Source: DASXHY01 sp035552155 (GTDB lineage: Bacteria; Verrucomicrobiota; Verrucomicrobiia; Limisphaerales; DASXHY01). From it: 64,000 bases of DNA. The position numbers and the translations under genes are program-made. Positions 33,030-41,583 of the stretch are shown here, piece by piece (position 1 is the stretch's first letter; every line of letters starts with the position of its first letter). The stretch is from NCBI GenBank assembly GCA_035552155.1, contig DASZLX010000010.1:1-64000 (forward strand), written 5' to 3'. The notes under the pieces were generated by a model. That model did no database searches. It had not been told where the DNA came from and was given only the letters and a program-made list of their open reading frames with translations.

Positions 33030-33851
33030 ATGACGGATTCAATCGAGTCGCTGGGAATGATCGCGGGAAACCGCTCGCTGCCGCTTTTGTTCGCGCAACA
33101 GGCGCGCGCTACGGGCGTCAAGCGACTCGTGGCGGCGGCGTTCGAGGGCGAGACGGACCCGGCGCTGGCATCGCTGGTGGATGAGATCGTCTGGCTCAAG
33201 GTGGGGCAGCTTTCCAAATTGATTGCCGTATTCACGGACCGCGGCATCCGGCAATGCGTGATGACGGGCCAGATTGCGCCGAAAAATCTTTACGATCTGC
33301 GCCCGGACCTTCGCGCGATGGGCGTGCTGTTCCGGTTGAAGGAAAAAAACGCCCACACCATTTTCGGCGCCATTGCGGATGAATTAAAAAAAGACGGCGT
33401 GGACCTGGTGGACGCGACACCGTGGCTGAAACCATTGATGCCGGCGAACGGATTTCAACTGGGACCGAAACTCAGCGACGAGCAAAAAGCCGATGTCGAT
33501 TTTGGATTCAAGACAGCCAAGGAAGTCTCGCGCCTGGAAATCGGCCAGACCGTGGTGGTGAAGCACGGCACGGTGCTGGCGGTGGAAGGATTCGAGGGCA
33601 CCGACAAATGCCTGGCGCGCGGGGGTGAATTGGCCGGCAAAAATGGCGGCGCGGTGGCGGTCAAAGTGGCGAAACTCAACCACGACATGCGCTTTGACAT
33701 TCCGTGCATCGGCGCGCAAACGCTGGAAACCTGCGCCGCCTCGGGCATTTCCGTTCTTGCGTTGGAAGCGGGAAAGACTTTATTGCTGGAGCGCGATGCC
33801 TGCGAAAAGGTCGCGGCTAAAAGCAAAATTTCGGTCACAACGATTGGTTAG
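33030..33851 (+). CDS. lpxI: LpxI, UDP-2,3-diacylglucosamine diphosphatase
   Basis: This 273-residue protein matches LpxI (formerly DUF1009). The N-terminal domain shows LGMIAGNRSLPLLFAQQA (about residues 8-25). The C-terminal catalytic domain shows VVVKHGTVLAVEGFEGTDKC (about 174-193) and MRFDIPCIGAQTLE. It hydrolyses UDP-2,3-diacylglucosamine to lipid X in lipid A synthesis. This indicates a lipopolysaccharide-bearing Gram-negative envelope, with the LpxI route used in place of LpxH. No other lpx gene is in the window. Confidence 0.93.
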   Translation: MTDSIESLGMIAGNRSLPLLFAQQARATGVKRLVAAAFEGETDPALASLVDEIVWLKVGQLSKLIAVFTDRGIRQCVMTGQIAPKNLYDLRPDLRAMGVLFRLKEKNAHTIFGAIADELKKDGVDLVDATPWLKPLMPANGFQLGPKLSDEQKADVDFGFKTAKEVSRLEIGQTVVVKHGTVLAVEGFEGTDKCLARGGELAGKNGGAVAVKVAKLNHDMRFDIPCIGAQTLETCAASGISVLALEAGKTLLLERDACEKVAAKSKISVTTIG

Positions 33852-33934
33852 TAAACCACGGATAAACACGGATGAATAGCATGTGGATGGCTTCTGTCTC
33901 GCCCTTACAGGGCTGGGGTCTGGTTGGACGGATT

Positions 33935-33973
33935 GCCCCAGGGCGTCGCTCGCGGACTCGCTTTGCCCTGGGC
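33935..33973. repeat. GC-rich intergenic hairpin
   Basis: GCCCCAGGGC (33935-33944) pairs with GCCCTGGGC (33965-33973), with one bulged C, across a loop of about 20 nt. A further GGGCTTTCAGCCC (33985-33997) lies next to it. It is located between lpxI and the 168-residue gene and is repeat-like, not coding. Confidence 0.55.
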
Positions 33974-34036
33974 TATCATCTTTCGGGCTTTCAGCCCTAA
34001 CAGGTACGGATCAGTATTCACCCTTAGTTAAAATTT

Positions 34037-34543
34037 ATGCTTACGTCACACGAACTCTTCGGTTTCATGTCGCCGGCCCTGGCCAACGACATCATTACCT
34101 TCACTTTCGAAAACGAAAAACCCACTTATCGCGCCACGCTGAATGCAGTCGCCGAATCGCGCCACGTGCGGGGCGTATTTCTCGAACGCCAGCCCAAGGC
34201 CCAGCGTCATGCGACCATGACGGCCTCGCTGGCGAAGCCCAATCTCGAGATGGCCGCCGGCAACCTGATTCGCATCTGGCTGCTCAAGAAATACAAGGGG
34301 ATGCTGGCGGATTTTTTGAATGCGCTGGAAATCAAAAACGAAGACGGCGTGGTGGAAAACCTGCCCGAATCGATGGATGATGCGAAGCTTAAAGGCGCCG
34401 TGGAAATTCTCCTGGGAAAATATCCACCGGAAGCCGTGGCGGTTTATTTGAACGCCTTCAATGACATGAACGAGGCCAATTGGGCCAATTTGAAGTCGCT
34501 CCTTGAGAATGACCCGCGCCTGCAATTGGGCTCGCACGCGTAA
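34037..34543 (+). CDS. conserved hypothetical protein
   Basis: A 168-residue, probably cytoplasmic protein of mixed alpha/beta character with no signal peptide or membrane segment. Notable strings are HELFGFMSPALANDIITFTF near the start, RHATMTASLAKPNLEMAAGN in the middle and VEILLGKYPPEAVAVYLNAF toward the end. Base composition and codon use match the neighbours, which supports a real gene. I do not recognise the family, and the flanking lpxI and gnd do not indicate a role. Confidence 0.72.
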   Translation: MLTSHELFGFMSPALANDIITFTFENEKPTYRATLNAVAESRHVRGVFLERQPKAQRHATMTASLAKPNLEMAAGNLIRIWLLKKYKGMLADFLNALEIKNEDGVVENLPESMDDAKLKGAVEILLGKYPPEAVAVYLNAFNDMNEANWANLKSLLENDPRLQLGSHA

Positions 34544-34579
34544 GCTGAAACAGCCTGCGTGCGTAACACTTTGAGACCT

Positions 34580-34596
34580 GCCGGCGAGACGCCGGC
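34580..34596. repeat. GCCGGCG hairpin
   Basis: GCCGGCG-aga-CGCCGGC is a perfect 7 bp stem in the 149 nt gap before gnd. It is of the short REP-like type. A related GGGCCGGC follows, but no second full copy was found in this window. Confidence 0.5.
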
Positions 34597-34692
34597 GCTC
34601 CAGGGCCGGCAAAATACTTCTCGCGCGGCCCCGCGGCTTTTGTATCGTAAGTTCACTCGGATGACGGCTCAATTCCCGGAAAGACAACGAAA

Positions 34693-36162
34693 ATGGAACC
34701 CAAAGCTGATATTGCACTGATTGGTCTGGCTGTGATGGGCCAGAATTTGATTTTGAACATGAACGACCACGGCTTCACGGTCGTTGCTTTCAATCGCACG
34801 GTCGAGAAGGTGGACCAGTTTCTCGCCAACGAAGCCAAAGGCACCAAGGTCATCGGCGCGCATTCCATCGAGGAAATGGTCGCGCAGCTCAAACGCCCGC
34901 GCCGCGTGATGCTGATGGTCAAAGCCGGCAAGCCGGTGGATGAATTCATCGAGCATTTGCTGCCGCATCTTGAGCCGGGCGATATTATCATCGACGGCGG
35001 CAATTCATTATTTGAAGACACGGCGCGGCGCGTGAAATATGTCGAGAGCAAGGGTTTGCTTTACATCGGCACCGGTGTCAGCGGCGGCGAGGAAGGCGCG
35101 CGCCATGGCCCCAGCATCATGCCCGGCGGTTCGCCGGCGGCGTGGGCGCACGTGAAGGATATTTTCCAGGGCATCGCCGCGAAGGTGGACAACGGCGTGC
35201 CCTGCTGCGATTGGGTCGGCGAAGGTGGGGCCGGCCATTACGTGAAGATGGTTCACAATGGCATCGAGTACGGCGACATGCAGTTGATTTGCGAGGCTTA
35301 CAATATTTTGAAGAATGGCCTGGGCATGTCCGCCGACGAAATGCACGGAGTCTTCAAGGAATGGAATGGCGGCGAATTGGAAAGTTACCTAATTGAAATC
35401 ACGCGCGACATCCTCGCGTTCAAGGACACCGACGGCCAGCCGCTAGTCGAGCATATCCTCGACACCGCCGGACAAAAAGGCACGGGCAAATGGACGGTGC
35501 AGAACAGCGCGGATTTGGGGATACCAATCACCCTGATCGCCGAAGCCGTTTATGCGCGGTGCGTTTCCGCGCTCAAAGACGAACGGGTGAAGGCGGCCAG
35601 GAAATTGAAAGGGCCGAAACCCCTTTTGCCGCAATCAAAAAAGCCCGAGGCGAAAAAGGAATTCATCGACAATGTCCGCGACGCGCTTTATTCCTCGAAA
35701 ATTATCAGCTACGCGCAGGGTTACATGCTGATGCGCGCGGCGGCGAACGAGAACAAGTGGAACCTCAATTACGGCGGCATCGCGCTCATGTGGCGCGGCG
35801 GCTGCATCATCCGCTCGCGGTTCCTCGGCAAAATCAAAGAGGCCTACGATAAGAACGGGAAATTGACGAACCTGCTGCTGGACGATTATTTCCGCGGTGA
35901 AATCAAGCGCTGCCAGAAGGGCTGGCGCAACGTGGTTTCAGCGGCCTTCAAACGCGGCATCCCCGTTCCGGCCTTCAGTACCGCGCTGTCCTTTTACGAC
36001 AGTTACCGGAGCGCGCAGTTGCCGGCGAACCTGTTGCAGGCGCAGCGGGATTACTTCGGCGCGCATACCTACGAACGCATCGACAAGCCGCGCGGGCAGT
36101 TTTTCCATACGAACTGGACCGGGCGCGGCGGCACGACGGCATCCGGGACTTATACCGTTTAA
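34693..36162 (+). CDS. gnd: 6-phosphogluconate dehydrogenase, decarboxylating
   Basis: A full-length 489-residue enzyme. The NADP-binding start is IALIGLAVMGQNLILNMNDH (about residues 7-26). The substrate-binding signature follows (GTGVSGGEEGARHGPSIMPG, about 124-143). The catalytic Lys/His/Asn block is GHYVKMVHNGIEYGDMQL. The C-terminal tail RTDFF-type region is replaced by QRDYFGAHTYERIDKPRGQFFHTNWTG-like sequence, as in typical long-form Gnd. It converts 6-phosphogluconate to ribulose 5-phosphate with CO2 release in the oxidative pentose phosphate pathway. It is transcribed alone. Confidence 0.96.
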   Translation: MEPKADIALIGLAVMGQNLILNMNDHGFTVVAFNRTVEKVDQFLANEAKGTKVIGAHSIEEMVAQLKRPRRVMLMVKAGKPVDEFIEHLLPHLEPGDIIIDGGNSLFEDTARRVKYVESKGLLYIGTGVSGGEEGARHGPSIMPGGSPAAWAHVKDIFQGIAAKVDNGVPCCDWVGEGGAGHYVKMVHNGIEYGDMQLICEAYNILKNGLGMSADEMHGVFKEWNGGELESYLIEITRDILAFKDTDGQPLVEHILDTAGQKGTGKWTVQNSADLGIPITLIAEAVYARCVSALKDERVKAARKLKGPKPLLPQSKKPEAKKEFIDNVRDALYSSKIISYAQGYMLMRAAANENKWNLNYGGIALMWRGGCIIRSRFLGKIKEAYDKNGKLTNLLLDDYFRGEIKRCQKGWRNVVSAAFKRGIPVPAFSTALSFYDSYRSAQLPANLLQAQRDYFGAHTYERIDKPRGQFFHTNWTGRGGTTASGTYTV

Positions 36163-36318
36163 AAGCCTCCCGCGGCGCAAGCGGAAGAGCGTGAAACGCA
36201 GCCTGAGTTGCGGAGCACGTATTCCCATTTCACGCGCCCTTCACGTTCCCCCGCCCCCAAATGGGGCTGAGTCCCCATTATGGTATTTCCTAAAAACCGA
36301 TAGATAATTGGGAGCACC

Positions 36319-37059
36319 ATGAATTACGAGGCTGTGGAAGAGACGATAAAGGCGGGTTACCGCGAGGTTTCATCGCAATACCGGAATGATGATGAAATCG
36401 AAGTCACGACTCCTAATCACCACCGGATTTGTGCGACGTTGCAGCGGATTTGCGTTTCATTTCCGCATCCCATCCACGTGCTCGACGTGGGCTGCGGCAC
36501 GGGGCGGTATTTTCATTGTCTGACGAACGTCGAAGAATTGACGGGTATGGACATCTCCGAGGAAATGTTGCAAGCCGCGGAGTCGCATCCGGTGCGGCAG
36601 GAAATGATCTCGGTGAGGAAAATCCAGGTGATGCGCGGCAACGCCTACCTGAGTTCGTTTCCGCCGGAATCGTTTCATTTTATTTATTCGCTCGGCATGT
36701 TCGGAAACGGATGCCCGGTGACAGTTGAAATTTGCAATCACTTCTACGATTGGCTTGCGCCGGGCGGAAAGCTTTATTTCAACACCGTGGATTTTGCCGG
36801 ATTGCCCTTTTGGTACCGCGCGCGCCGCCAGGCCCGGGATTTTGTGTATCCGATGCTGACGCGCCGCTGGCAGAATGTGCTGGATGAGCGCGAATCCCGG
36901 CAACCCTGGTTCTCAATGAATCGCGGGCAACTGGAAGACGTGATGCGGAAAACAAAGTTCTCCACTTTTCAAGTAGCGTCGCACGTATGCCAATCTCCTT
37001 TATGGACGGGACGGCATCTGGAATGTATCGCGAGCAAGGGCATCGAAGGGGCTCCCTGA
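36319..37059 (+). CDS. class I SAM-dependent methyltransferase
   Basis: This 246-residue protein has motif I IHVLDVGCGTGRYFHCL (52-68), followed by the acidic turn LTGMDISEEMLQAA and a motif IV-like FHFIYSLGMFGNG. This is the UbiE/Coq5-like small-molecule methyltransferase fold. The C-terminal half (LAPGGKLYFNTVDFAG, then about 90 residues) is family-typical. The acceptor is unknown. It follows gnd after 156 nt, which contain a 7 bp AATGGGG/CCCCATT hairpin (36260-36279) without a T-tract, so it may be a separate transcript. Confidence 0.85.
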   Translation: MNYEAVEETIKAGYREVSSQYRNDDEIEVTTPNHHRICATLQRICVSFPHPIHVLDVGCGTGRYFHCLTNVEELTGMDISEEMLQAAESHPVRQEMISVRKIQVMRGNAYLSSFPPESFHFIYSLGMFGNGCPVTVEICNHFYDWLAPGGKLYFNTVDFAGLPFWYRARRQARDFVYPMLTRRWQNVLDERESRQPWFSMNRGQLEDVMRKTKFSTFQVASHVCQSPLWTGRHLECIASKGIEGAP

Positions 37060-37078
37060 TAATTCCAATCGAAAGCGA

Positions 37079-37336
37079 TCATGCCGCGGGGATAGGCGAA
37101 GGACGATAGCCGCTCTTCAGCAAGGCGTCGTGCAATTCGGGAATGTGCGTTTTTGTTGTATCAAACGTGACTGTGGCCATTGCTCCCGGCCGATCCACCC
37201 GGACTTCCGTCACGCCCTTCACCCCGCGTAGTGCCTTCTCCACGCGGCGCACGCAATTGTCGCAGGTCATTCCCGCAATGCCGATGTCCTGCGTCTCCAT
37301 AGTGCTCGTGCCGGCAACATTTTCTCGTTCATTCAT
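37079..37336 (-). CDS. heavy-metal-associated (CopZ-like) protein
   Basis: An 85-residue protein consisting of one HMA domain with the metal-binding loop GMTCDNCVRRVEKAL (Cys25, Cys28) and the typical GVTEVRVD and ATVTFD strands. A start at the second Met (residue 13) is also possible. It would bind Cu(I), or a similar soft metal, as a cytoplasmic chaperone. No P-type ATPase gene is in the window. It is convergent with the methyltransferase gene. Confidence 0.87.
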   Translation of the reverse strand: MNERENVAGTSTMETQDIGIAGMTCDNCVRRVEKALRGVKGVTEVRVDRPGAMATVTFDTTKTHIPELHDALLKSGYRPSPIPAA

Positions 37337-37379
37337 AAAACACCTCGTTCTAATTCACCGTCGCACAGGGACCAAGAAG

Positions 37380-37510
37380 TTCCAAATTCCAAGTTCCAAA
37401 ATCCAGAGAAATTTCAAATTCCAAGCTTCAACAGCGCTGCAAATCTGAGCCGGAATTGAGGCTTGAGATTTGGAGCTTCTTTGGAGCTTGGAATTTGGGA
37501 TTTGGAGCTT
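37380..37510. repeat. CCAAA-type imperfect palindrome, copy A
   Basis: The left arm (about 37380-37430) is a string of TTCCAAATTCC/AAGTTCCAAAATCC units. The right arm (about 37461-37510) is the complementary TTGGAGCTTGGAATTTGGG string. Together they can fold into one long imperfect hairpin upstream of the radical SAM gene. Copies B and C lie inside the nuo operon. Confidence 0.75.
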
Positions 37511-37565
37511 TAAACGCGGCGGTCCGCATTGCATCCCCGGGAGCCGGCATGGTATCGTGGCGGCG

Positions 37566-39092
37566 ATGCCGGACATCGTGCTCACCACGCTCAACGCGAA
37601 ATATATTCACGCCGCGTTTGGACTGCGCTATCTGATGGCGAACCTGGGCGCGCTGCAATCGCGCGCGTGCATCGCGGAGTATGACATCAATCAACGGCCC
37701 ATTGATATCGCCGAACAATTGCTGGCCCGCAATCCGCGCATCATCGGGTTCGGAATCTATATTTGGAACGTGGCGCCGTCGACGGAAGTCATCGCCGCCA
37801 TCAAGCGGGTCCGGCCTGACATTGTCATCGTGCTGGGCGGGCCGGAAGTGAGTTACGAAACCGAAGGCCAAAAAATTGTTGAACTGGCCGATCACGTCAT
37901 CACCGGCGAGGGTGACTTGAAATTCGCCGAGGTGTGCGGAGAATTGCTCGCGGAGCCGCCGATTGCCCTTCCCAAAATCATCCCCGCCGGCCTCCCGGAG
38001 TTCTCGCGGCTGGCATTGCCGTACGATTTTTATACCGAAGACGACATCGCGCATCGCATCATTTATGTGGAGGCTTCTCGCGGATGCCCGTTCACATGCG
38101 AGTTCTGCCTTTCGTCGCTCGACATACCGGTGCGGCAGGTTCCCCTGCCCGTTTTGCTCGGCCGATTGCAACAGCTGATCGAGCGCGGCGTGAAGCAATT
38201 CAAATTCGTCGATCGGACCTTCAATCTGAACGTGAACGTGAGCAAGGCGATCCTGGAATTTTTCCGCGAGCGCTGGCAGCCGGGACATTTTTTTCATTTC
38301 GAAATGGTACCCGACCGGCTGCCGGAGGCTTTGCGCGAGGTCATCGCCACTTTTCCCGCCGGCGCACTGCAGTTTGAAGTGGGCGTCCAGACTTTCAATG
38401 AAGAAGTTGGCGCGCTCATCAAGCGGCGGCAGAATTACGAGCGGCTTGAGGACAATTTCCGATTTCTTCGGACCGAGACGGGCGTGCATATTCACGCGGA
38501 CTTGATTGTCGGTCTGCCGGGCGAGAGCGTGGAAAGCTTCGGCGCCGGTTTTGACCGGCTCATTGCGCTCGGACCACAGGAAATCCAGGTGGGCATTCTC
38601 AAGCGACTGCGCGGCACGTCAATTGTCCGGCATGACGCGGAGTGGCAGATGATTTACAATCCGCATCCGCCTTACGAGATTTTGCAGAATAAGCTGATTG
38701 ATTTCGCGACCATGCAAAAGCTGCGCCGTTTCGCGCGTTATTGGGACATGATCGGCAACAGCGGCAATTTCATCGAGAGCGCGCCACTGATTTGGAAACA
38801 GGGTTCACCGTTCCATAATTTCATGCGCTGGAGTGAATGGATGCACGCAAAAACTGGACGCACGGACAGCATCGCCCTGGTGCGTCTGATGGAATTATTG
38901 TTTGAGTTTCTGACGACGGGAGCAAAACACGACGCGCGCGAAGCGGCTGAAAAAATGTGGAGCGATTATCGGCGCGGAGGCCGGCACGACAAGCCTGCCT
39001 TTTTGAAAGATTTCCTTCCCACCGAAACGTCACAGCCGGCCCGGAAAAGCGGTGTCACCCTGCCGAAGCGCCAGGCGCGGCATTTGGTTTGA
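37566..39092 (+). CDS. B12-binding-domain radical SAM protein (DUF4080-like)
   Basis: From ATG 37566 this is 508 residues. The frame upstream is repeat sequence. A Rossmann-type B12-binding-like domain (about 1-130: IVLTTLNAKYIHAAFGLRY, IIGFGIYIWNVA, VLGGPEVSYE) precedes the radical SAM core. The cluster ligands are C174, C178 and C181 (GCPFTCEFC), and later VGVQTFNEEV and LIVGLPGESVESF are typical. The C-terminal part (about 390-500) fits DUF4080. Members of this family are anaerobic-type methylthiolation or methylation enzymes of unknown substrate. The stop codon directly abuts the stop of the convergent lipoprotein gene. Confidence 0.9.
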   Translation: MPDIVLTTLNAKYIHAAFGLRYLMANLGALQSRACIAEYDINQRPIDIAEQLLARNPRIIGFGIYIWNVAPSTEVIAAIKRVRPDIVIVLGGPEVSYETEGQKIVELADHVITGEGDLKFAEVCGELLAEPPIALPKIIPAGLPEFSRLALPYDFYTEDDIAHRIIYVEASRGCPFTCEFCLSSLDIPVRQVPLPVLLGRLQQLIERGVKQFKFVDRTFNLNVNVSKAILEFFRERWQPGHFFHFEMVPDRLPEALREVIATFPAGALQFEVGVQTFNEEVGALIKRRQNYERLEDNFRFLRTETGVHIHADLIVGLPGESVESFGAGFDRLIALGPQEIQVGILKRLRGTSIVRHDAEWQMIYNPHPPYEILQNKLIDFATMQKLRRFARYWDMIGNSGNFIESAPLIWKQGSPFHNFMRWSEWMHAKTGRTDSIALVRLMELLFEFLTTGAKHDAREAAEKMWSDYRRGGRHDKPAFLKDFLPTETSQPARKSGVTLPKRQARHLV

Positions 39093-40487
39093 TCATTTGT
39101 GAGCGCTCGCGGCCTCGACCATTTTGTCGAATGCCTCCCGGCCGCCAAAAAAATCGTAATTCACCACGCCAAGTTTGGGAATCAACTCGTTCAATTTGTT
39201 CCATTGCTCGGCGTGATAGGCGTACCAGGCATAGTTATAATAGGTGCCCAATCTATTGGGATTCAGTTCGAAGAAGCGCTCGTAGGCAGCCTGAATGTCG
39301 GCCCAAACCTCCGGCTGTTTCCAATAATTAGTTTTTGCAGCGCCGGTTTTCCTCGAATTGATATCGGAATGAGCGTCCACCAAAGTCAATGGCACATCCC
39401 CTCCCCAATTTGTGGACTGAACGCATTCCCTCCCGAAAGCGAGCTCATCTTCATCCGAGCCATACCATTTCGGTTCCAAATAATATAATTTTCTATTGCA
39501 GGCAACGTAGTCGTTGGTATTCGCCTCCATTGCGCGATTGAACCACAACTCCATTCGATCTCGTCCGCCGCCCTGGCCGAGCATTACCGTAATCATTTCA
39601 TCAGCGATATCCGACTGATGCGGATCCAATTTCCAGGCGTGTTCCAACGACTCCTGAGCGATGGCAAGGTTGTTGGAAAAGCCAATCAAACCTTCCGCGG
39701 TTACGCTGTCCGCATAGCCGCTGCCGCGCGCTTTCCACGCCTCATCGATGTAATGACGTCCCTTCAAAAGCCATGTCGAATACGCATCCGGCCAATTTTT
39801 AGATGATTGCGTTTCGATGACCCGATACGCCGTTTGATGATTGTTCGCGTTGCCGCTCGTTAAATGCAAAGCCAGTTGGGCAACCTCGTATGCCTCGCTT
39901 GCCGGCATGGTTTTATCCCTTAGCGACGCCTCCATCTGCCCGACCATGTCCTCCAACATTTCGAAATGCTCGGGATGCCGGAATGAGTTGGTGCCGTACG
40001 TGAAGTAAATCTGGTCCAAGGCGCGCGCGGCGGCGTAAAATCTTCGTATCGGCGGATACGTGCTGTTATCCATGTCGCGCACAGTTTTGCAAAACGCGGC
40101 CTCGAACGCCTCCCGGCTGTTGGTCTGGGACATGGAAAATTTAATGTAAACATAATTGATCAGCGGATCATTGCAGCCGGCGTTCACGGCCGCCGTCGCA
40201 TTCATGGCGATGTTTTCAGCCCACGGCTCATTTGAGCCGACTTCGCCCGAGAGCGAACGGGCAAAGTCCGTCAGACACTGGCGGGCCGGGTAATCCCATG
40301 CTTTGTTGGAGAAGCCGGCGTGGTTGTAGGCATCGACAGTAGTCTTGAGGTCCCAAGCCAGCCGTTGGCGCTTCGCTTTTTCGGAATTCACGGGACCGCC
40401 CTTGTTGCACGCCGCCAGGAGAATCAATAGTGGAAGTGCCGTGAGCAGCGCAAGCCAGCCGTTTATCGCCAGGCCTTTATACCTCAT
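39093..40487 (-). CDS. large lipoprotein with helical-repeat character
   Basis: A 464-residue protein with a lipoprotein signal (LLTALPLLILLAAC, lipobox LAAC at about residues 24-27). The mature part is Trp/Tyr-rich and mostly helical, with TPR/Sel1-like stretches (LEHAWKLDPHQSDIADEMI, YERFFELNPNRLGTYYNYAW). No catalytic motif was recognised. Its stop codon immediately follows the stop of the radical SAM gene on the other strand (no spacer). Function unknown; envelope location is well supported. Confidence 0.75.
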   Translation of the reverse strand: MRYKGLAINGWLALLTALPLLILLAACNKGGPVNSEKAKRQRLAWDLKTTVDAYNHAGFSNKAWDYPARQCLTDFARSLSGEVGSNEPWAENIAMNATAAVNAGCNDPLINYVYIKFSMSQTNSREAFEAAFCKTVRDMDNSTYPPIRRFYAAARALDQIYFTYGTNSFRHPEHFEMLEDMVGQMEASLRDKTMPASEAYEVAQLALHLTSGNANNHQTAYRVIETQSSKNWPDAYSTWLLKGRHYIDEAWKARGSGYADSVTAEGLIGFSNNLAIAQESLEHAWKLDPHQSDIADEMITVMLGQGGGRDRMELWFNRAMEANTNDYVACNRKLYYLEPKWYGSDEDELAFGRECVQSTNWGGDVPLTLVDAHSDINSRKTGAAKTNYWKQPEVWADIQAAYERFFELNPNRLGTYYNYAWYAYHAEQWNKLNELIPKLGVVNYDFFGGREAFDKMVEAASAHK

Positions 40488-40582
40488 AAAAAGACCCTAG
40501 CGGAACCCAACCAACCCGGTCAATCTCCGAAAGCTGCTGGGGAATTACTTGAAGTTCCGCCGCGAATCGGTACTATGACGGC

Positions 40583-40750
40583 ATGAAATTTTTTGCCGCG
40601 ATCGTTGCGTATTTGCTAATTGGCGTGGTTTTGGGCGCCGGAATTTATGAGGCTGTGGAGGGCCATCTCTGGGTTCTCGCAGTGGCCGTCATTGTCTATG
40701 TGGTGGCCTTTGCAAAAATCGGCTGCCTGCCGTCCAGCAAATCACATTGA
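40583..40750 (+). CDS. small two-helix membrane protein
   Basis: A 55-codon frame encodes MKFFAAIVAYLLIGVVLGAG, then IYEAVEGHLWVLAVAVIVYV and VAFAKIGCLPSSKSH. It has two hydrophobic helices separated by a short acidic turn. The composition (initial M-K-F, charged turn, polar tail) is typical of genuine small membrane proteins. No family name is assigned. Confidence 0.6.
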   Translation: MKFFAAIVAYLLIGVVLGAGIYEAVEGHLWVLAVAVIVYVVAFAKIGCLPSSKSH

Positions 40751-40835
40751 ACCTGATTGGGCTCCGGCGAGAGCCGATGAGGACTCGGTTGGGGACTCGT
40801 GGAACTCGTCCCCCCGGGCGATTCAGAGCGCTGGC

Positions 40836-41027
40836 TTAATCCCGGCCGCGGCCAAGGAAGAATCCAATCACGCATCCGGCCAGGGCCGCGATGGCGACGC
40901 TCGTCCACGCGTTCTCATGAACGTATTCATCGGTCACATCGCGAACGTTGCGCGCTGTATCCGCGGCGCGTTGTTGAAAATCCTGAAGCCTCTCAGTTAA
41001 CTCATTAGTTTTCATATCGGCCAACAT
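40836..41027 (-). CDS. DUF883 (ElaB/YqjD-like) membrane protein
   Basis: A 63-residue protein with an amphipathic helix (ELTERLQDFQQRAADTARN), an acidic stretch, and a C-terminal anchor (TSVAIAALAGCVIGFFLGRG) of glycine-zipper type. This is the ElaB/YqjD/DUF883 architecture; E. coli YqjD associates with ribosomes at the inner membrane. A start at Met5 (41015) is equally possible. It is divergent from dtd by 64 nt. Confidence 0.75.
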   Translation of the reverse strand: MLADMKTNELTERLQDFQQRAADTARNVRDVTDEYVHENAWTSVAIAALAGCVIGFFLGRGRD

Positions 41028-41091
41028 AACCGTTGGAAAGAGTTTGCGAAGTGGGGCAGCTACCCCAAAATGAACTCAAAATTCTGCCATC

Positions 41092-41544
41092 ATGCGTGCA
41101 CTGCTCCAGCGAGTTTCTGAAGCGAAAGTAACCATCGAAGGATCGCTCAAAGGAGCAATCGAAGCCGGATTGCTCGTTCTTTTGGCGATTGAAGAAGCCG
41201 ATACCGCGGAAGACATCGAGTGGTTGAGCGGGAAGATTGTGCGGTTGCGCATTTTCGATGATGAGAATGGAGTCATGAACCGTTCGGTGCAGGAAACGAA
41301 CGGCGGGATTCTGCTGGTGAGCCAATTCACATTGTTCGCCCGCACGAAAAAGGGAAATAGGCCGTCTTACATCCGCTCGGCGAGGCCGGAAATCGCGGTA
41401 CCCCTTTACGAAAAGTTTATTGCGCGACTGTCGCAGGAATTTGGAAAACCAATCCAGACTGGCGAGTTCGGGGCGGACATGCAGGTAAGCCTGGTCAATA
41501 ACGGTCCGGTGACGATTATCATTGATTCGAAAGTGCGCGAATAA
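41092..41544 (+). CDS. dtd: D-aminoacyl-tRNA deacylase
   Basis: A 150-residue protein matching bacterial Dtd in length. It carries SQFTL (77-81, catalytic Thr80), the cross-subunit Gly-Pro motif NNGPVT (136-141), and the start MRALLQRVSEAKVTIEG. It removes D-amino acids mischarged on tRNA and prevents their entry into proteins. It is monocistronic. Confidence 0.96.
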   Translation: MRALLQRVSEAKVTIEGSLKGAIEAGLLVLLAIEEADTAEDIEWLSGKIVRLRIFDDENGVMNRSVQETNGGILLVSQFTLFARTKKGNRPSYIRSARPEIAVPLYEKFIARLSQEFGKPIQTGEFGADMQVSLVNNGPVTIIIDSKVRE

Positions 41545-41562
41545 GGAACAGACGGAGAGTCT

Positions 41563-41581
41563 GCATCCCGCCTGTCCTACG
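41563..41581. repeat. GTAGGACAGG element, reverse copy
   Basis: The reverse complement reads CGTAGGACAGGCGGGATGC. It shares CGTAGGACAGGC with the element between nuoA and nuoB. It lies between dtd and the subtilisin-like gene. Confidence 0.5.
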
Positions 41582-41583
41582 TC

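Noticed and set aside
33883..34380. 165-codon frame starting before the 168-residue gene
   Set aside because: The first half is repeat-derived hairpin sequence and the second half is out of frame with the supported gene at 34037.
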